Source: Phycisphaerae bacterium
GTDB taxonomy: Bacteria; Planctomycetota; Phycisphaerae; UBA1845; Fen-1342
Reading direction: 5' to 3'
NCBI GenBank assembly: GCA_028279405.1
Contig: JANQNU010000060.1
Span: 287,006 to 351,005, forward strand
Length of the DNA stretch: 64,000 bases
Shown here: piece after piece, positions 52,338-62,305 of the stretch
How the letters are laid out: the number at the start of each line of letters is the position of its first letter
How positions within the stretch are numbered: position 1 is the first letter of the stretch
Notes under the pieces: generated by a model
Told to the model about the DNA's origin: nothing
What the model saw: only the letters and a program-made list of their open reading frames with translations
The model's database searches: none
Program-made: the position numbers and the translations under genes

Positions 52338-52906
52338 TCGTCCGGCTCCAGCCGCGCGCGCAACCACGCCTTTGCCATACGCCATTCGAGCTTGATCGTG
52401 TCGGTCGACAGTCTCAGGACGGCAGCGGTCTCCTTGACGGTCAGGCCGCCGAAGAATCGCAATTCGACGATCCGTGCCTGGCGCTCGTCCTGCTTGGCCA
52501 ATTCCTCTAGGGCCTCATCGATCGCGAGCAGGTCGACAGGAAGGTGCGGGGCCGCCGGCTCGAGGTGCTCGAGGTCGATCCGATGGCCGGGGGCCCGTCG
52601 CTTTTGCGCGCCGCGGTCCCGCACGTGATTGCGGAGGATCTGCCGCATGGCGCGCGCCCCGACCGCGAAGAAATGAGCCCGACTGTCCCATTCCCGTTCG
52701 GTCGGCGAAATCAGCTTGAGGTAGGCCTCGTGGACGAGTGCGGTCGGTTGCAGCGTATGGCCCACGGCGCCGCGCGCAAACATCGCGCGCGCCAATCCGT
52801 GCAGTTCGTGATACACCAATGGGAGCAGGTCTTCGCCGGATCGCTCACCACGCGAGACCTGCTGCAGGTGAATCGTAAGTTCTTTATTTGTCGTCCCTTG
52901 CGGCAT
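52334..52906 (-). CDS. ECF-type RNA polymerase sigma factor
   Basis: The 190 residues share the layout of the other ECF factor in the window: 'LLPLVYHELHGLARAMFARG', 'LQPTALVHEAYLKL', 'HFFAVGARAMRQILRNHVRDRGAQKR', and region 4 'ELRFFGGLTVKETAAVLRLSTDTIKLEWRMAKAWL'. It is the first gene of a coupled pair with the WD40 kinase. A 6-bp dyad (TCACCC at 52998-53003, GGGTGA at 53019-53024) lies upstream in the divergent region and might be regulatory. Confidence 0.92.
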   Translation of the reverse strand: MPQGTTNKELTIHLQQVSRGERSGEDLLPLVYHELHGLARAMFARGAVGHTLQPTALVHEAYLKLISPTEREWDSRAHFFAVGARAMRQILRNHVRDRGAQKRRAPGHRIDLEHLEPAAPHLPVDLLAIDEALEELAKQDERQARIVELRFFGGLTVKETAAVLRLSTDTIKLEWRMAKAWLRARLEPDE

Positions 52907-53132
52907 TTCCTGCCTTTATTGGAGGTTCCCAGCAGCCCACTGGTGGCCCCGGGCCGCGGGCGCGCCGGACGAAGCCACAAAAAATCACCAAATCGGTTCA
53001 CCCATGCGGGGTGTTTTCGGGTGACTCCTTCCGTACCAAGGTATCGGCCGACGCAGGAGCCGATCAGAAACGCCAAAACGGGACGCCTGCCTTCCACTAC
53101 GGCGAACCGGACTTTAGCTCAGGAGGAACCGC

Positions 53133-55244
53133 GTGAGACACCCGACCGTTACCCTGGCGATCGCCACCCTTGTCTGTGCCTCGACGGCCGTCCGTGTCGA
53201 TGCCGCCACCTGTACATCTTACACCGTTCGCGTCGTCAATACGCTGATCGACGAAAATGACGGCCCGGATCAGGGGACGGGTCAGTCCCTGCGCGAGGCG
53301 CTCGCGGAGGCCGCTGCCGGCGACATCGTGGTGTTCGACGATGCGCTGGCCGGAGGCAACCTTGTCCTTTCATTGGGCGAGTTGACGATCGCGTCCGCAC
53401 TCACGGTCGACGGCGATACGGACGGAGACGGCGCCGCTGATATCACGCTCGACGGCAACGATGTGACCCGAATTCTCCGTCTGCAAGCGCCGGACCAACG
53501 CGTCCGCCTTCAGCATCTGGACTTCGTCAACGGCGCTGCCGACGAGGGTGGAGCTATCCTGCAGGAGTTCGGCGACCTCGAGGTCGTGCGTTGTGGCTTT
53601 TTCGACAACCAGGCAACGTCGAGCGGCGGTGCCATTCGCAAACTGGCGCGCTCCAGCAGTCGGCGGTTGCACGTTGCCAGCAGCACCTTCCTGCGGAACG
53701 TGGCCGTGCGCGGTGGAGCGATCTACGCCCGCCCCGGCGTGCTACTTGACGACGAGGTCGCAATCATCATCGATGGCTGCAGGCTCCAGGGGAACGTGGG
53801 AACCGAAGGCGGCGCCGTCGCGCACGATGGCGGCTTCCAGGACTTCCAGACCATGCTGATCGCCAACTGCCTCTTCACCACTAACGCCAGCGACTCTGGC
53901 GGCGGCCGGGGCGGTGCGGTGTGGATCGATAGTTCTTCCGTGCGAGTCGATCGTTGCGCGTTTCTTGTTAACGGCGGGTTCAATCCGCTAACGTCTCAGC
54001 GTACCGCCTTCGGCGGCGCCATGTGGATTGACGGCCTTGGCGTTGGCAACCTGGTCGAGATCGAGAATACGCGTTTCCAGGAGAACCTGGCCGATCAGGC
54101 CGGTGGCGCGATCTACATCCGACAATTCGGCGATGGCAACAATGCCCCCAGCCCGCTGGCGCCGCCGACCGTTCGCCTTCGCCAGGTGGCGCTGGTCGCG
54201 AACTCGATCGAGAATCAGAGCGTGGTCGCGCAGGGGGGGGCGATCTACGTCCAGGAGGGCGGCCGGACCGAGCTGCTGCATTGTTCCGTCATGAACAACT
54301 TTGCGCTAGGGTTCGGCGGCCTGACCGACGGATTCAGCGTCTATCGTGAGCCAAGCCCGCGCATCGCGCTGACGTTCACGCACACCATGATTGGCAACAA
54401 TGCTCCCGGAAACCTCTCTGCGGCGCATGTCTCCTTTGGGTTTACGAGCCTCGGGTACAACATGTTTACCGAAACGACCGTTCCCGATGCGATCGCTACG
54501 GACGTTCTTGGAGGGTTCAACAACTCGAGCCTGACGCCATCGAACGACTTTCCGGAGCCGAACAGCGACGCTCGCAACGCGGGCGACCCGGCGCTGGTCG
54601 CCGGTCAGGGAGATGTGCTCCTGACCGAGACCGACGGTCGCCAGCGCGTGCACGAAGGCCGGATCGACATCGGACCGTATGAGATTGACGCGCCGTTGGT
54701 TCCCGGTCCGACCGTCTTGTCGGTCACGCGCCTCGACCCACGCACGACCGACGCGCCCTGCGTCGGGTTCCTTGTCACCTTCAGCGAGTCGGTGGACGGC
54801 GTGCTGGCCGAGGACTTCGTTGTTGCGACGTCCGGTACGCTGCTGGGCAGCGTCGTCGATGTGGTAACGCTGACCGATGATACCGCGACCGTGACCGTCA
54901 AGACCGGGACCGGGACGGGTACGCTGCGGCTCGACGTGCGCGATGACGACTCGATCGTCGGCCGCGACACGCGCGTTCCCTTGGGTGGCGACGGTGACGA
55001 CAACGGCGCGTTCACGAGCGGCGAAGCGTACACAGTCGGCCCTCCTTCGCCAGCGGGCGACCTGAACTGCGACGGAAGCGTTTCGGTCGGCGACATCAAC
55101 CCGTTCGTACTTGCTCTGACGGACCCCGCTGGCTACGCCGCGATGTTCCCCGACTGTGACCCGCTCAACGCCGACTGCAACGACGACGGTAGCGTCACGG
55201 TCGGTGATATCAATTGCTTCGTCGCGCTCGTGACCGGCGACTGA
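53133..55244 (+). CDS. Secreted parallel beta-helix protein with dockerin
   Basis: The start is GTG 53133, fixed by AGGAGG just upstream. The 703 residues have a signal peptide (to about 24) and then a CSLREA-like opening ('VVNTLIDENDG', 'GQSLREALAEA'). A right-handed beta-helix with many 'GGAI' turns runs to about residue 480 ('ADEGGAILQEFGDLEVVRC', 'VAQGGAIYVQEGGRTELLHC'). Next come an Ig-like or DUF1533-like sandwich ('GPTVLSVTRLDPRTTDAP', 'VTFSESVDGVLAEDFVV') and a C-terminal dockerin with two Ca loops ('GDLNCDGSVSVGDIN', 'ADCNDDGSVTVGDIN'). The fold suggests polysaccharide binding or breakdown, with no catalytic residues identified. It is followed 106 bp later by a related protein. Confidence 0.88.
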   Translation: MRHPTVTLAIATLVCASTAVRVDAATCTSYTVRVVNTLIDENDGPDQGTGQSLREALAEAAAGDIVVFDDALAGGNLVLSLGELTIASALTVDGDTDGDGAADITLDGNDVTRILRLQAPDQRVRLQHLDFVNGAADEGGAILQEFGDLEVVRCGFFDNQATSSGGAIRKLARSSSRRLHVASSTFLRNVAVRGGAIYARPGVLLDDEVAIIIDGCRLQGNVGTEGGAVAHDGGFQDFQTMLIANCLFTTNASDSGGGRGGAVWIDSSSVRVDRCAFLVNGGFNPLTSQRTAFGGAMWIDGLGVGNLVEIENTRFQENLADQAGGAIYIRQFGDGNNAPSPLAPPTVRLRQVALVANSIENQSVVAQGGAIYVQEGGRTELLHCSVMNNFALGFGGLTDGFSVYREPSPRIALTFTHTMIGNNAPGNLSAAHVSFGFTSLGYNMFTETTVPDAIATDVLGGFNNSSLTPSNDFPEPNSDARNAGDPALVAGQGDVLLTETDGRQRVHEGRIDIGPYEIDAPLVPGPTVLSVTRLDPRTTDAPCVGFLVTFSESVDGVLAEDFVVATSGTLLGSVVDVVTLTDDTATVTVKTGTGTGTLRLDVRDDDSIVGRDTRVPLGGDGDDNGAFTSGEAYTVGPPSPAGDLNCDGSVSVGDINPFVLALTDPAGYAAMFPDCDPLNADCNDDGSVTVGDINCFVALVTGD

Positions 55245-55350
55245 CGAAGACGGGCGCGGCCCGGTCGATCGCGGTGCGCTGCATCGCATCGGCGCCGCGC
55301 TGCTGGCCTGCGTTCGATACAACGGCTCCCCAGACCCTTGAGGAAAGACG

Positions 55351-58257
55351 ATGACAATGCCCTCCCGCTGCACGACGCGCCAGTTGTCGGCGCCGCTGAC
55401 ACTCCTGTTACTGCTCACTGCCTTGGCAAGCCCTGTCCAGGCGTTCGGTGGTGGCGTAACGCTGGTCGGCAACGAGACCGAGTTGAATAGCGCCATCAAT
55501 GCGTTCAACGGGCAATCGGGTCCCTTCACCGTTCGTTTGACGGCCGACATCTTGCTCTCGGCGTCCACACCGACGATCTTACAGTCGCCCCCCGACGCCG
55601 GGCTCGTGATCGATGGCGCAGGATTCTCCGTCGATGGCCAGGGGATCAACGGCGTGCGTCCGTTCACGATCGATTTGTTCGCGGAAGTGACGATGAACGA
55701 CCTCACCATCACCGGCGGCAACGCCGATGACGGCGGTGGCGTTTACAACAAAGGCGATCTCGAGATGACGGACTGCGTCGTGACCGCAAATACGGCGAAC
55801 TTCCACGGCGGCGCGATATACGTCGATCACGGCAACGCGACACTGACGCGCTGTACGATTTCCAACAACAACGCGCGAATCGGCGGCGGCGTCTACTCGG
55901 ATGCCAACGGGGGATCGATAACGCTCGTTGATAGCACCGTTTCCGACAACACCGCCAGCGGTCTCGGGGGCGGCGGTGCCTACGCCGAAGGTAGCATATT
56001 CGGTGGTGGCCTCACCGCGAGACGGACGACGTTCGCCAACAACTCGGCAACTGTCGGTTCCGGCGGCGCGTTGTTCAACCTGGGCGATACGTTTCTCGAG
56101 AACTGCACGATCTCCGGAAACACAGCGGCGGTCCATGGCGGCGGTCTCCTCCACGCCCTCAATTTTCCGCCGCCGGACCTTTGGGTGACGCACTGCACCA
56201 TTACGGACAACGCCGCCCCGGAGGGTAGCGGAATCTATACCGACGCGGATGACCTTGTCCTGACCAACTCCCTGATCGTCAATCAGCGGAGCGGACGAGA
56301 TTGCGCCGTCGTCGGGACCATCATCGATTCGCGCGGCTATAACTTCGACAGCGACGGGTTTTGTGGGCTGAACGCCGTCGGTGACTTCTCCGGTCGCGCT
56401 ATCCAACTCGATCCGCTGACGTCACACGCACCGGGTGCCCCGGCCACGCACATGATCACCGTCCCTCAGAGTATCGCCATCAACGCGATTCCAATGATCA
56501 ACGGTAGTTGCAACGGATCGGGCGTCGTTCTCGATCAGCGCGGTACGCCCCGCGCGCAGTACACCCATTGCGACATCGGTGCCGTCGAGTTGCCGGCGAG
56601 TTCGATCACGTTGCACAGTCGCGTGATCAACGACAACGGCGGTGCGGCCGGACCAGCTGATTTTGGTCTTCAGCTCAACGGGAACCTGACAGCGCCGGGG
56701 GCGCAGAACCTGTTCCTCCCCGGCCAGGTCGTTACGATCGACCAGGTCGGCCTCGACGGCTATCAATTCGTCGAGATTACCGGAGATCCACAATGCGCCG
56801 CGATCATCGGCGGAAACGTGCCGGTCGGACTCGCTCAGCACATCGATTGCACCATCACCAACGATGATATCCCGGCGTCCGTAACGATCTTCCACGAGGC
56901 CAGCCCGCAGGACGGTACCGATTTCACTTATTCGGGTAGCGGTCCCGGCTTCGGCCCGGACCGTCTGTTCGGTTGGGGCGGCAGTGGTACAGGGAGCGGT
57001 CAGTTCTCTGGCGCTGCAGGGATCGCGCTCGACAATGCCGGCAACGTCTATGTGGTCGATTCGTCCAACCATCGTGTACAGGTCTTTGACGACGCCGGGA
57101 ACTTTCTGCGCGCCTGGGGCGGATTCGGACAAGGTTTCGGCCAGCTGGCGTTCCCCTTCGGTATCGCGGTCGACAGTGCCGGCGACGTCTACGTATCCGA
57201 GGCTTTCAACCACCGCGTTCAGAAGTTCGATTCGGCAGGCAACTTCATCGGCGTCGTCGGGTTCTTCACCGGGATGCCCGGAAACGGGCCGGGCGAGTTC
57301 AACTCTCCGTCGGGACTGGCGGTGGACGGTGCTGACAACCTGTACGTCGCGGATGCGGAGAATCACCGCATCCAGAAGTTCAGCCGCGGCGGTGCCTTCC
57401 TGCGTCAGTGGGGCGCGCCCGGTAGCGCTGACGGACGGTTCCAGTTCCCGAGAGCCGTGGCTGTTGGTTCCAATGGAAACGTCTTTGTCGCGGACACCGG
57501 CTTGCACCGCATCCAGAAGTTCGACAGCGACGGCAACTTCCTGGCCAAATGGGGCATGTTCGGGCCCAGCACTGGAGAGTTCGACGACCCGATCGGTCTG
57601 GCCATTGACGGGAACGGCGACGTATACGTGGCGGACCGGGACAACCATCGTATTCAGAAGTTCGACGCGAACGGAAACTACCTGCTCAAGTGGGGACAAG
57701 AGGGAACTGGGCCCGGTGCGTTCGATCATCCGATCGCCCTCATCCTGGACGACGTCGGCAACGCCTACGTGACATCGGACGCGCGCGTGCAGGTGTTCGG
57801 GCCCGCTGACGGGACGAGTCTGTTCGCGCTCGACGACGAGCCCGTGCAGCCGAACGACGGCGTCGGTGATAGCGCTACGTTCCAATCGCTCAGTGCCGGT
57901 GACCACCATATTGTGCAGCAACTACCCGATGGCTGGGAGCTGATGGACGTGACTTGTAATGGCGCCGGTGGTGGGTTCGATCTCGCCGACGGGGTGCTCA
58001 CGCTGACCGTCGGGCTCGGTGACCAGGTGGTCTGCACGTTTGTCAACACCGCCGCGTCGGCGCCGCCCGGCGACCTGAACTGCGATGGGGCGGTGTCGGT
58101 CGGCGATATCAACGGATTCGTGCTGGCGCTCACCGATCCTGCCGGCTACCAGACAGCGTTCCCCGATTGCGACCTGTTGAACGGTGACTGCTCCGACGAC
58201 GGACAACTCTCCGTCGGCGATATCAACTGCTTTGTCTCGCTGATCACCGGCGGCTGA
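55351..58257 (+). CDS. Secreted beta-helix protein with NHL propeller inserted in a sandwich domain, and dockerin
   Basis: The 968 residues carry a signal peptide (to about 31) and a beta-helix at about 60-420 ('DDGGGVYNKGDLEMTDCVV', 'FHGGAIYVDHGNATLTRCTI'). From about 420 there are prealbumin-like sandwich segments. A second such segment starts 'VTIFHEASPQDGTDFTYSG' near 512 and is interrupted by six NHL repeats (about 535-815; 'GIALDNAGNVYVVDSSNHRVQVF'). It then resumes with 'SLFALDDEPVQPNDG', 'LSAGDHHIVQQLPDGWEL'. Residues 908-968 are a dockerin ('GDLNCDGAVSVGDIN', 'GDCSDDGQLSVGDIN'). GAGGAAAG precedes the ATG. Its likely role is extracellular binding; no catalytic motif is seen. Confidence 0.88.
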   Translation: MTMPSRCTTRQLSAPLTLLLLLTALASPVQAFGGGVTLVGNETELNSAINAFNGQSGPFTVRLTADILLSASTPTILQSPPDAGLVIDGAGFSVDGQGINGVRPFTIDLFAEVTMNDLTITGGNADDGGGVYNKGDLEMTDCVVTANTANFHGGAIYVDHGNATLTRCTISNNNARIGGGVYSDANGGSITLVDSTVSDNTASGLGGGGAYAEGSIFGGGLTARRTTFANNSATVGSGGALFNLGDTFLENCTISGNTAAVHGGGLLHALNFPPPDLWVTHCTITDNAAPEGSGIYTDADDLVLTNSLIVNQRSGRDCAVVGTIIDSRGYNFDSDGFCGLNAVGDFSGRAIQLDPLTSHAPGAPATHMITVPQSIAINAIPMINGSCNGSGVVLDQRGTPRAQYTHCDIGAVELPASSITLHSRVINDNGGAAGPADFGLQLNGNLTAPGAQNLFLPGQVVTIDQVGLDGYQFVEITGDPQCAAIIGGNVPVGLAQHIDCTITNDDIPASVTIFHEASPQDGTDFTYSGSGPGFGPDRLFGWGGSGTGSGQFSGAAGIALDNAGNVYVVDSSNHRVQVFDDAGNFLRAWGGFGQGFGQLAFPFGIAVDSAGDVYVSEAFNHRVQKFDSAGNFIGVVGFFTGMPGNGPGEFNSPSGLAVDGADNLYVADAENHRIQKFSRGGAFLRQWGAPGSADGRFQFPRAVAVGSNGNVFVADTGLHRIQKFDSDGNFLAKWGMFGPSTGEFDDPIGLAIDGNGDVYVADRDNHRIQKFDANGNYLLKWGQEGTGPGAFDHPIALILDDVGNAYVTSDARVQVFGPADGTSLFALDDEPVQPNDGVGDSATFQSLSAGDHHIVQQLPDGWELMDVTCNGAGGGFDLADGVLTLTVGLGDQVVCTFVNTAASAPPGDLNCDGAVSVGDINGFVLALTDPAGYQTAFPDCDLLNGDCSDDGQLSVGDINCFVSLITGG

Positions 58258-58356
58258 TCGACGCCGAGTGCATCACCTCGATTCAGATGCGTGCGACCCG
58301 CGCCCTGCGCCGCGACGGGGGGGCGGGTCGCAGATTTCGATCTGACGGACGTACCA

Positions 58357-58385
58357 TTGCCGACCCATCCGCTGCACACTAGACT
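58357..58385 (+). promoter_or_regulatory. Candidate promoter of the glp operon
   Basis: TTGCCG (58357-58362) and TAGACT (58380-58385) are spaced exactly 17 bp and lie 64 bp before the glpK start. It is a reasonable sigma-70 match. No GlpR-type operator is evident. Confidence 0.4.
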
Positions 58386-58448
58386 TCTGCTGTCGGCGGT
58401 TGGGTTTGCGGAGGCCAGCCCGCACCCGAACCACCTGGGAGGCGTGGC

Positions 58449-59948
58449 ATGTCGTACGTCCTGGCACTCGATCAGGGAACTACCAGCTCGCGGGCGATCG
58501 TCTTCGACCAGCGCGGGCGGATCGTAGCCGTCGCACAAAAAGAGTTTCGGCAGATCTTTCCCAAGCCGGGCTGGGTCGAACATGATCCAGCCGAGATCTG
58601 GTCCACGCAGGCGGGCGTGATGGCTGAAGTGCTCGAACGAGCGCAGCTGCGCGCGAGCGACATTGCCGCCATCGGGATCACCAACCAGCGCGAGACAACG
58701 GTCGTGTGGGATCGTCAGACCGGCGCACCGATCCACAATGCGATCGTCTGGCAGGATCGACGTACGGCAGCACTTTGCGATCAGCTTCGCGCCGATGGCA
58801 AGCAAGCGTTGTTTCAGCAGAAGACCGGCCTGGTCGTCGACGCCTACTTTTCGGGGACCAAGCTGGCCTGGTTGCTGGACAATGTGCCTGGCGCACGCGA
58901 TCGGGCCGAGCGCGGCGAGCTTGCGTTTGGTACGATCGACTCGTGGCTCCTGTACCAGCTCACCGGTCGCACATTACACGTTACCGACGTCAGCAACGCC
59001 TCCCGAACGCTGCTCTTCAATATTCACGAGCGGACCTGGGACGACGAGCTGCTTGATCTACTGAACGTGCCGCGCGGCCTGCTTCCCGACGTGCGGTCCA
59101 GTTCGGAGGTTTATGGCGAGGTGACGAACGGGCTGCCGGCGGCCGGGACGCCGCTGGCAGGGATCCTCGGCGACCAGCAGGCGGCTACGATGGGGCAGGT
59201 CTGCGTCAAGCCCGGGCAAGCGAAGAACACATACGGAACCGGCTGCTTCCTGCTGATGAACATCGGCGACGAGGCCAAGGCATCTCGGAACCGGCTGCTG
59301 ACCACCATTGCCTGGGCCCGCGGCGCGGAACTCCGCTACGCACTTGAGGGCAGCGTGTTCGTCGGCGGCGCGATCGTCCAGTGGCTCCGCGATGGACTGA
59401 AGATCATTCGCGACTCCTCACAAGTAGAGGCGCTGGCGCGAAGCGTCGACGACAACGGTGGCGTGTACCTCGTTCCGGCGCTCGCCGGTCTTGGAGCGCC
59501 GCACTGGGATCCCTATGCCCGCGGCACGATCGTCGGGATCACGCGCGGCACGACGGACGGCCACATCGCACGCGCGGCGCTCGAAGGTATCGCGTTCCAG
59601 GTTGCCGACCTGGTGACGGCGACGGAGCAGGATGCGGGGGCACCGATCTCCGAGTTGCGCGTCGATGGCGGCGCCGCGGCGAACGGGTTGTTGCTCCAGT
59701 TCCAGGCCGATCTGCTGCGGATTCCGGTCGTGAGGCCGACCGTGCTCGAGACGACGGCGCTGGGGGCGGCCTATATGGCCGGACTCGCGACCGGCTACTG
59801 GAAATCCGTCGAGGAGATCGCCGACAACTGGGAGGTCGATCGTCGGTTCGAGCCGCAGATGCGCGAGCGCGATGTGCAACGGCTGCGCGAACAGTGGAGC
59901 ACTGCTGTAGAGCGCGCGAAAGACTGGGCGCGGGGCGACGACTCATGA
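58449..59948 (+). CDS. glpK: Glycerol kinase
   Basis: GlpK phosphorylates glycerol to glycerol 3-phosphate, trapping it in the cytoplasm. The 499 residues follow the family closely: phosphate-binding '[15 protein letters not shown]' near residue 6, 'EHDPAEIW', '[13 protein letters not shown]', 'IVWQDRRT', the FBP-region-like '[14 protein letters not shown]', and '[19 protein letters not shown]'. GGGAGG stands a few bases ahead of the ATG. It is the first gene of a three-gene operon in which each stop overlaps the next start by ATGA. Confidence 0.97.
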   Translation: MSYVLALDQGTTSSRAIVFDQRGRIVAVAQKEFRQIFPKPGWVEHDPAEIWSTQAGVMAEVLERAQLRASDIAAIGITNQRETTVVWDRQTGAPIHNAIVWQDRRTAALCDQLRADGKQALFQQKTGLVVDAYFSGTKLAWLLDNVPGARDRAERGELAFGTIDSWLLYQLTGRTLHVTDVSNASRTLLFNIHERTWDDELLDLLNVPRGLLPDVRSSSEVYGEVTNGLPAAGTPLAGILGDQQAATMGQVCVKPGQAKNTYGTGCFLLMNIGDEAKASRNRLLTTIAWARGAELRYALEGSVFVGGAIVQWLRDGLKIIRDSSQVEALARSVDDNGGVYLVPALAGLGAPHWDPYARGTIVGITRGTTDGHIARAALEGIAFQVADLVTATEQDAGAPISELRVDGGAAANGLLLQFQADLLRIPVVRPTVLETTALGAAYMAGLATGYWKSVEEIADNWEVDRRFEPQMRERDVQRLREQWSTAVERAKDWARGDDS

Positions 59949-61531
59949 ATCGTGCGGAGATGCTGGCCGCGATTCGCGACCGCGACCAGCCGTGGGACTT
60001 GATCATCGTCGGCGGCGGCGCTACCGGACTGGGAACGGCCGTGGATGCGGCATCTCGCGGCCTGGACGTGGTGCTGGTCGAGCAATCGGACTTCGCGAAA
60101 GGGACTTCCAGTCGATCGACCAAACTCATTCACGGCGGCGTGCGCTACCTGCAACAGGGAAACGTCTCGTTGGTGATGGAAGCCCTGAAGGAACGCGGGC
60201 TCCTCAGGCGGAATGCCCCGCACCTGGTTCACGACCTCGCATTCATCGTACCGAGCTACGAGTGGTGGGAATCGCCGTTCTACGGGATCGGCTTGAAGGT
60301 CTACGACCTGCTCGCCGGCCGTTACGGGTTCGGCCGGTCCGCGCATCTGTCGCGCGCGGCGGTGCAGGAAGAGATTCCGTCCATCAAGACCGACGGGCTT
60401 CGTGGCGGGACACGGTACTACGACGGTCAATTCGACGATGCGCGACTCGCGATCAATCTGGCCACGACCGCGTTCGAACAGGGTGCGACACTGGTCAACT
60501 ACATGCAAGCCGAAGCGCTGTGCAAGGACGACGCAGGGACCGTCGACGGCCTCGTTGCGCGTGACCTGGAATCGAGCGAAGCACTCATGATCCGCGGGCG
60601 CGTGATCGTCAACGCGACCGGCCCGTTTGCGGACCGTCTTCGCCAGCTCGACCGTCCCGGCGCTACGCCGATCATCGCGCCGAGCCAGGGTGTGCACGTT
60701 GTTCTCGACCGGTCGTTCCTCGCGGGCGATTCGGCAATCATGGTGCCGCACACCGCCGACGGACGAGTGATGTTCGCGATACCCTGGCACGACGTTACCG
60801 TGGTGGGTACTACCGATACGCCGATCGATCAGATCGAACTCGAGCCGGTCCCACTGCGTGAGGAGGTAGCGTTCATTCTTGATACCGCCAACCGCTACCT
60901 CGCGCGTCCGGCCACGGCGGTCGATATTCGCAGTGTTTTTGCAGGCATTCGTCCGCTCGTCAAGGTCGGTGCCGAGGAGAACACTGCGACGCTATCGCGC
61001 GAGCATACGATCTTGATCGATCCGGACTCCGGCTTGATCACGGTTGCCGGTGGCAAGTGGACGACCTATCGCAAGATGGCCGAGGAAGTGGTCGATCATG
61101 TGATCACCCTGGGCGACCTGGAGCCGCGGACGTGCGTGACGCAGCGGCTTCCGCTTCACGGCTATCACCGACAGGCGGACAATTTTGGAACGCTTGCGCA
61201 CTATGGCTCCGACGCGATCGAGATCGAGCGGTTGGCGCAAGCGGATGCTGCGTCGCGCGCACCGCTGCACCCGAGACTCACGGCGACCGTTGCCGAGGTC
61301 CGCTGGGGTTGTCGACGCGAGATGGCCAGAACCGTGGACGATGTGCTGGCGCGGCGTACGCGATCACTGCTATTTGACGCGCGCGCCGCGATCGAAGCGG
61401 CACCGCAAGTGGCGGCGATCATGGCGGACGAGTTTGGCTACGACGATTCATGGCAAGCGGCTCAGATCGACGCGTTTAACCGGATCGCGTCACGGTACGT
61501 CTTCGAAGGTGAGGATGGTGCGCTGATATGA
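59945..61531 (+). CDS. glpD: Glycerol-3-phosphate dehydrogenase (FAD-dependent)
   Basis: GlpD oxidises glycerol 3-phosphate to dihydroxyacetone phosphate at the membrane, passing electrons to quinone. The 528 residues show the FAD motif '[20 protein letters not shown]' near 20, the family signature '[17 protein letters not shown]', '[14 protein letters not shown]', '[11 protein letters not shown]', and the C-terminal '[19 protein letters not shown]'. A separate helical C-terminal domain follows ('[23 protein letters not shown]'). The ATG at 59945 overlaps glpK's stop; the longer frame to the left is an artefact. It overlaps glpF by ATGA. Confidence 0.97.
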   Translation: MNRAEMLAAIRDRDQPWDLIIVGGGATGLGTAVDAASRGLDVVLVEQSDFAKGTSSRSTKLIHGGVRYLQQGNVSLVMEALKERGLLRRNAPHLVHDLAFIVPSYEWWESPFYGIGLKVYDLLAGRYGFGRSAHLSRAAVQEEIPSIKTDGLRGGTRYYDGQFDDARLAINLATTAFEQGATLVNYMQAEALCKDDAGTVDGLVARDLESSEALMIRGRVIVNATGPFADRLRQLDRPGATPIIAPSQGVHVVLDRSFLAGDSAIMVPHTADGRVMFAIPWHDVTVVGTTDTPIDQIELEPVPLREEVAFILDTANRYLARPATAVDIRSVFAGIRPLVKVGAEENTATLSREHTILIDPDSGLITVAGGKWTTYRKMAEEVVDHVITLGDLEPRTCVTQRLPLHGYHRQADNFGTLAHYGSDAIEIERLAQADAASRAPLHPRLTATVAEVRWGCRREMARTVDDVLARRTRSLLFDARAAIEAAPQVAAIMADEFGYDDSWQAAQIDAFNRIASRYVFEGEDGALI

Positions 61532-62262
61532 ACCCGTACCTCGCAGAGTTCATCGGGACCGCAATCCTCATGTTGCTGGGCAATGGCGTGGTTGCAAACG
61601 TCGTCCTGACTCGTACAAAGGGGCACGGCGCTGATTGGGTTCTCATCTCTGCCGGCTGGGGTGCGGCTGTGTTCGCGGCAGTTGCTTGCGTGGGAGAGTA
61701 CAGCGGCGCTCATATCAATCCCGCCGTCACAATCGGATTGGCACTCGCGGACAGGTTCGCCTGGACGGACGTGCCGATCTTCTGTGCAGCGCAATTGGCA
61801 GGGGCCTTCGTGGGGGCAACGCTGGCGTTTCTCGCGTACTACAAGCACTACGAAGTTACCGATGATTCGGGGGCGAAGCTGGCGACATTTGCGACCGGGC
61901 CGGCGATCCGTGCGCCATTCTGGAACCTGCTGACGGAGGTCGTCGCGACGTTCATCCTTGTATTCGTCGTTCTGCACTTTGCGGCTGCGAGCGTCCAACT
62001 CGATGGCAAGGACGGAGCGGTTGGATTGGGAAGTGTGGGGGCCCTGCCGGTAGGCGTCCTGGTGTTCGCGATCGGCTTGGGGCTCGGTGGGCCGACCGGC
62101 TACGCGATCAACCCGGCGCGCGATCTTGGCCCGCGGATCGCGCATGCGGTGCTGCCGATTCCCGGAAAGGGACCGAGCGATTGGCAGTATGCCTCGATTC
62201 CGATCATCGGGCCGCTCGTTGGGGGTAGCCTGGCAGCGCTGGTTTACCGAATGGGAGCCTAA
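61528..62262 (+). CDS. glpF: Glycerol facilitator (aquaporin family)
   Basis: This 244-residue MIP-family channel admits glycerol by facilitated diffusion. Six membrane segments are visible. The two NPA boxes are present: 'GAHINPAVTIGLA' near residue 64 and 'YAINPARDLGPR' near 194. Asp after the second box (NPARD) is the mark of glycerol-type rather than water-type channels. It ends the glpKDF operon; the ATGA overlap with glpD shows tight coupling. The next gene is convergent, 43 bp on. Confidence 0.95.
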   Translation: MNPYLAEFIGTAILMLLGNGVVANVVLTRTKGHGADWVLISAGWGAAVFAAVACVGEYSGAHINPAVTIGLALADRFAWTDVPIFCAAQLAGAFVGATLAFLAYYKHYEVTDDSGAKLATFATGPAIRAPFWNLLTEVVATFILVFVVLHFAAASVQLDGKDGAVGLGSVGALPVGVLVFAIGLGLGGPTGYAINPARDLGPRIAHAVLPIPGKGPSDWQYASIPIIGPLVGGSLAALVYRMGA

Positions 62263-62305
62263 CCCGGCGGGCGCACCTCTTACTGGCTGGAGGATCTGGC
62301 GGTGT

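Noticed and set aside
59381..61531. 716-residue version of glpD
   Set aside because: The extra 188 residues are glpK read in another frame; GlpD homology begins at the ATGA overlap at 59945.
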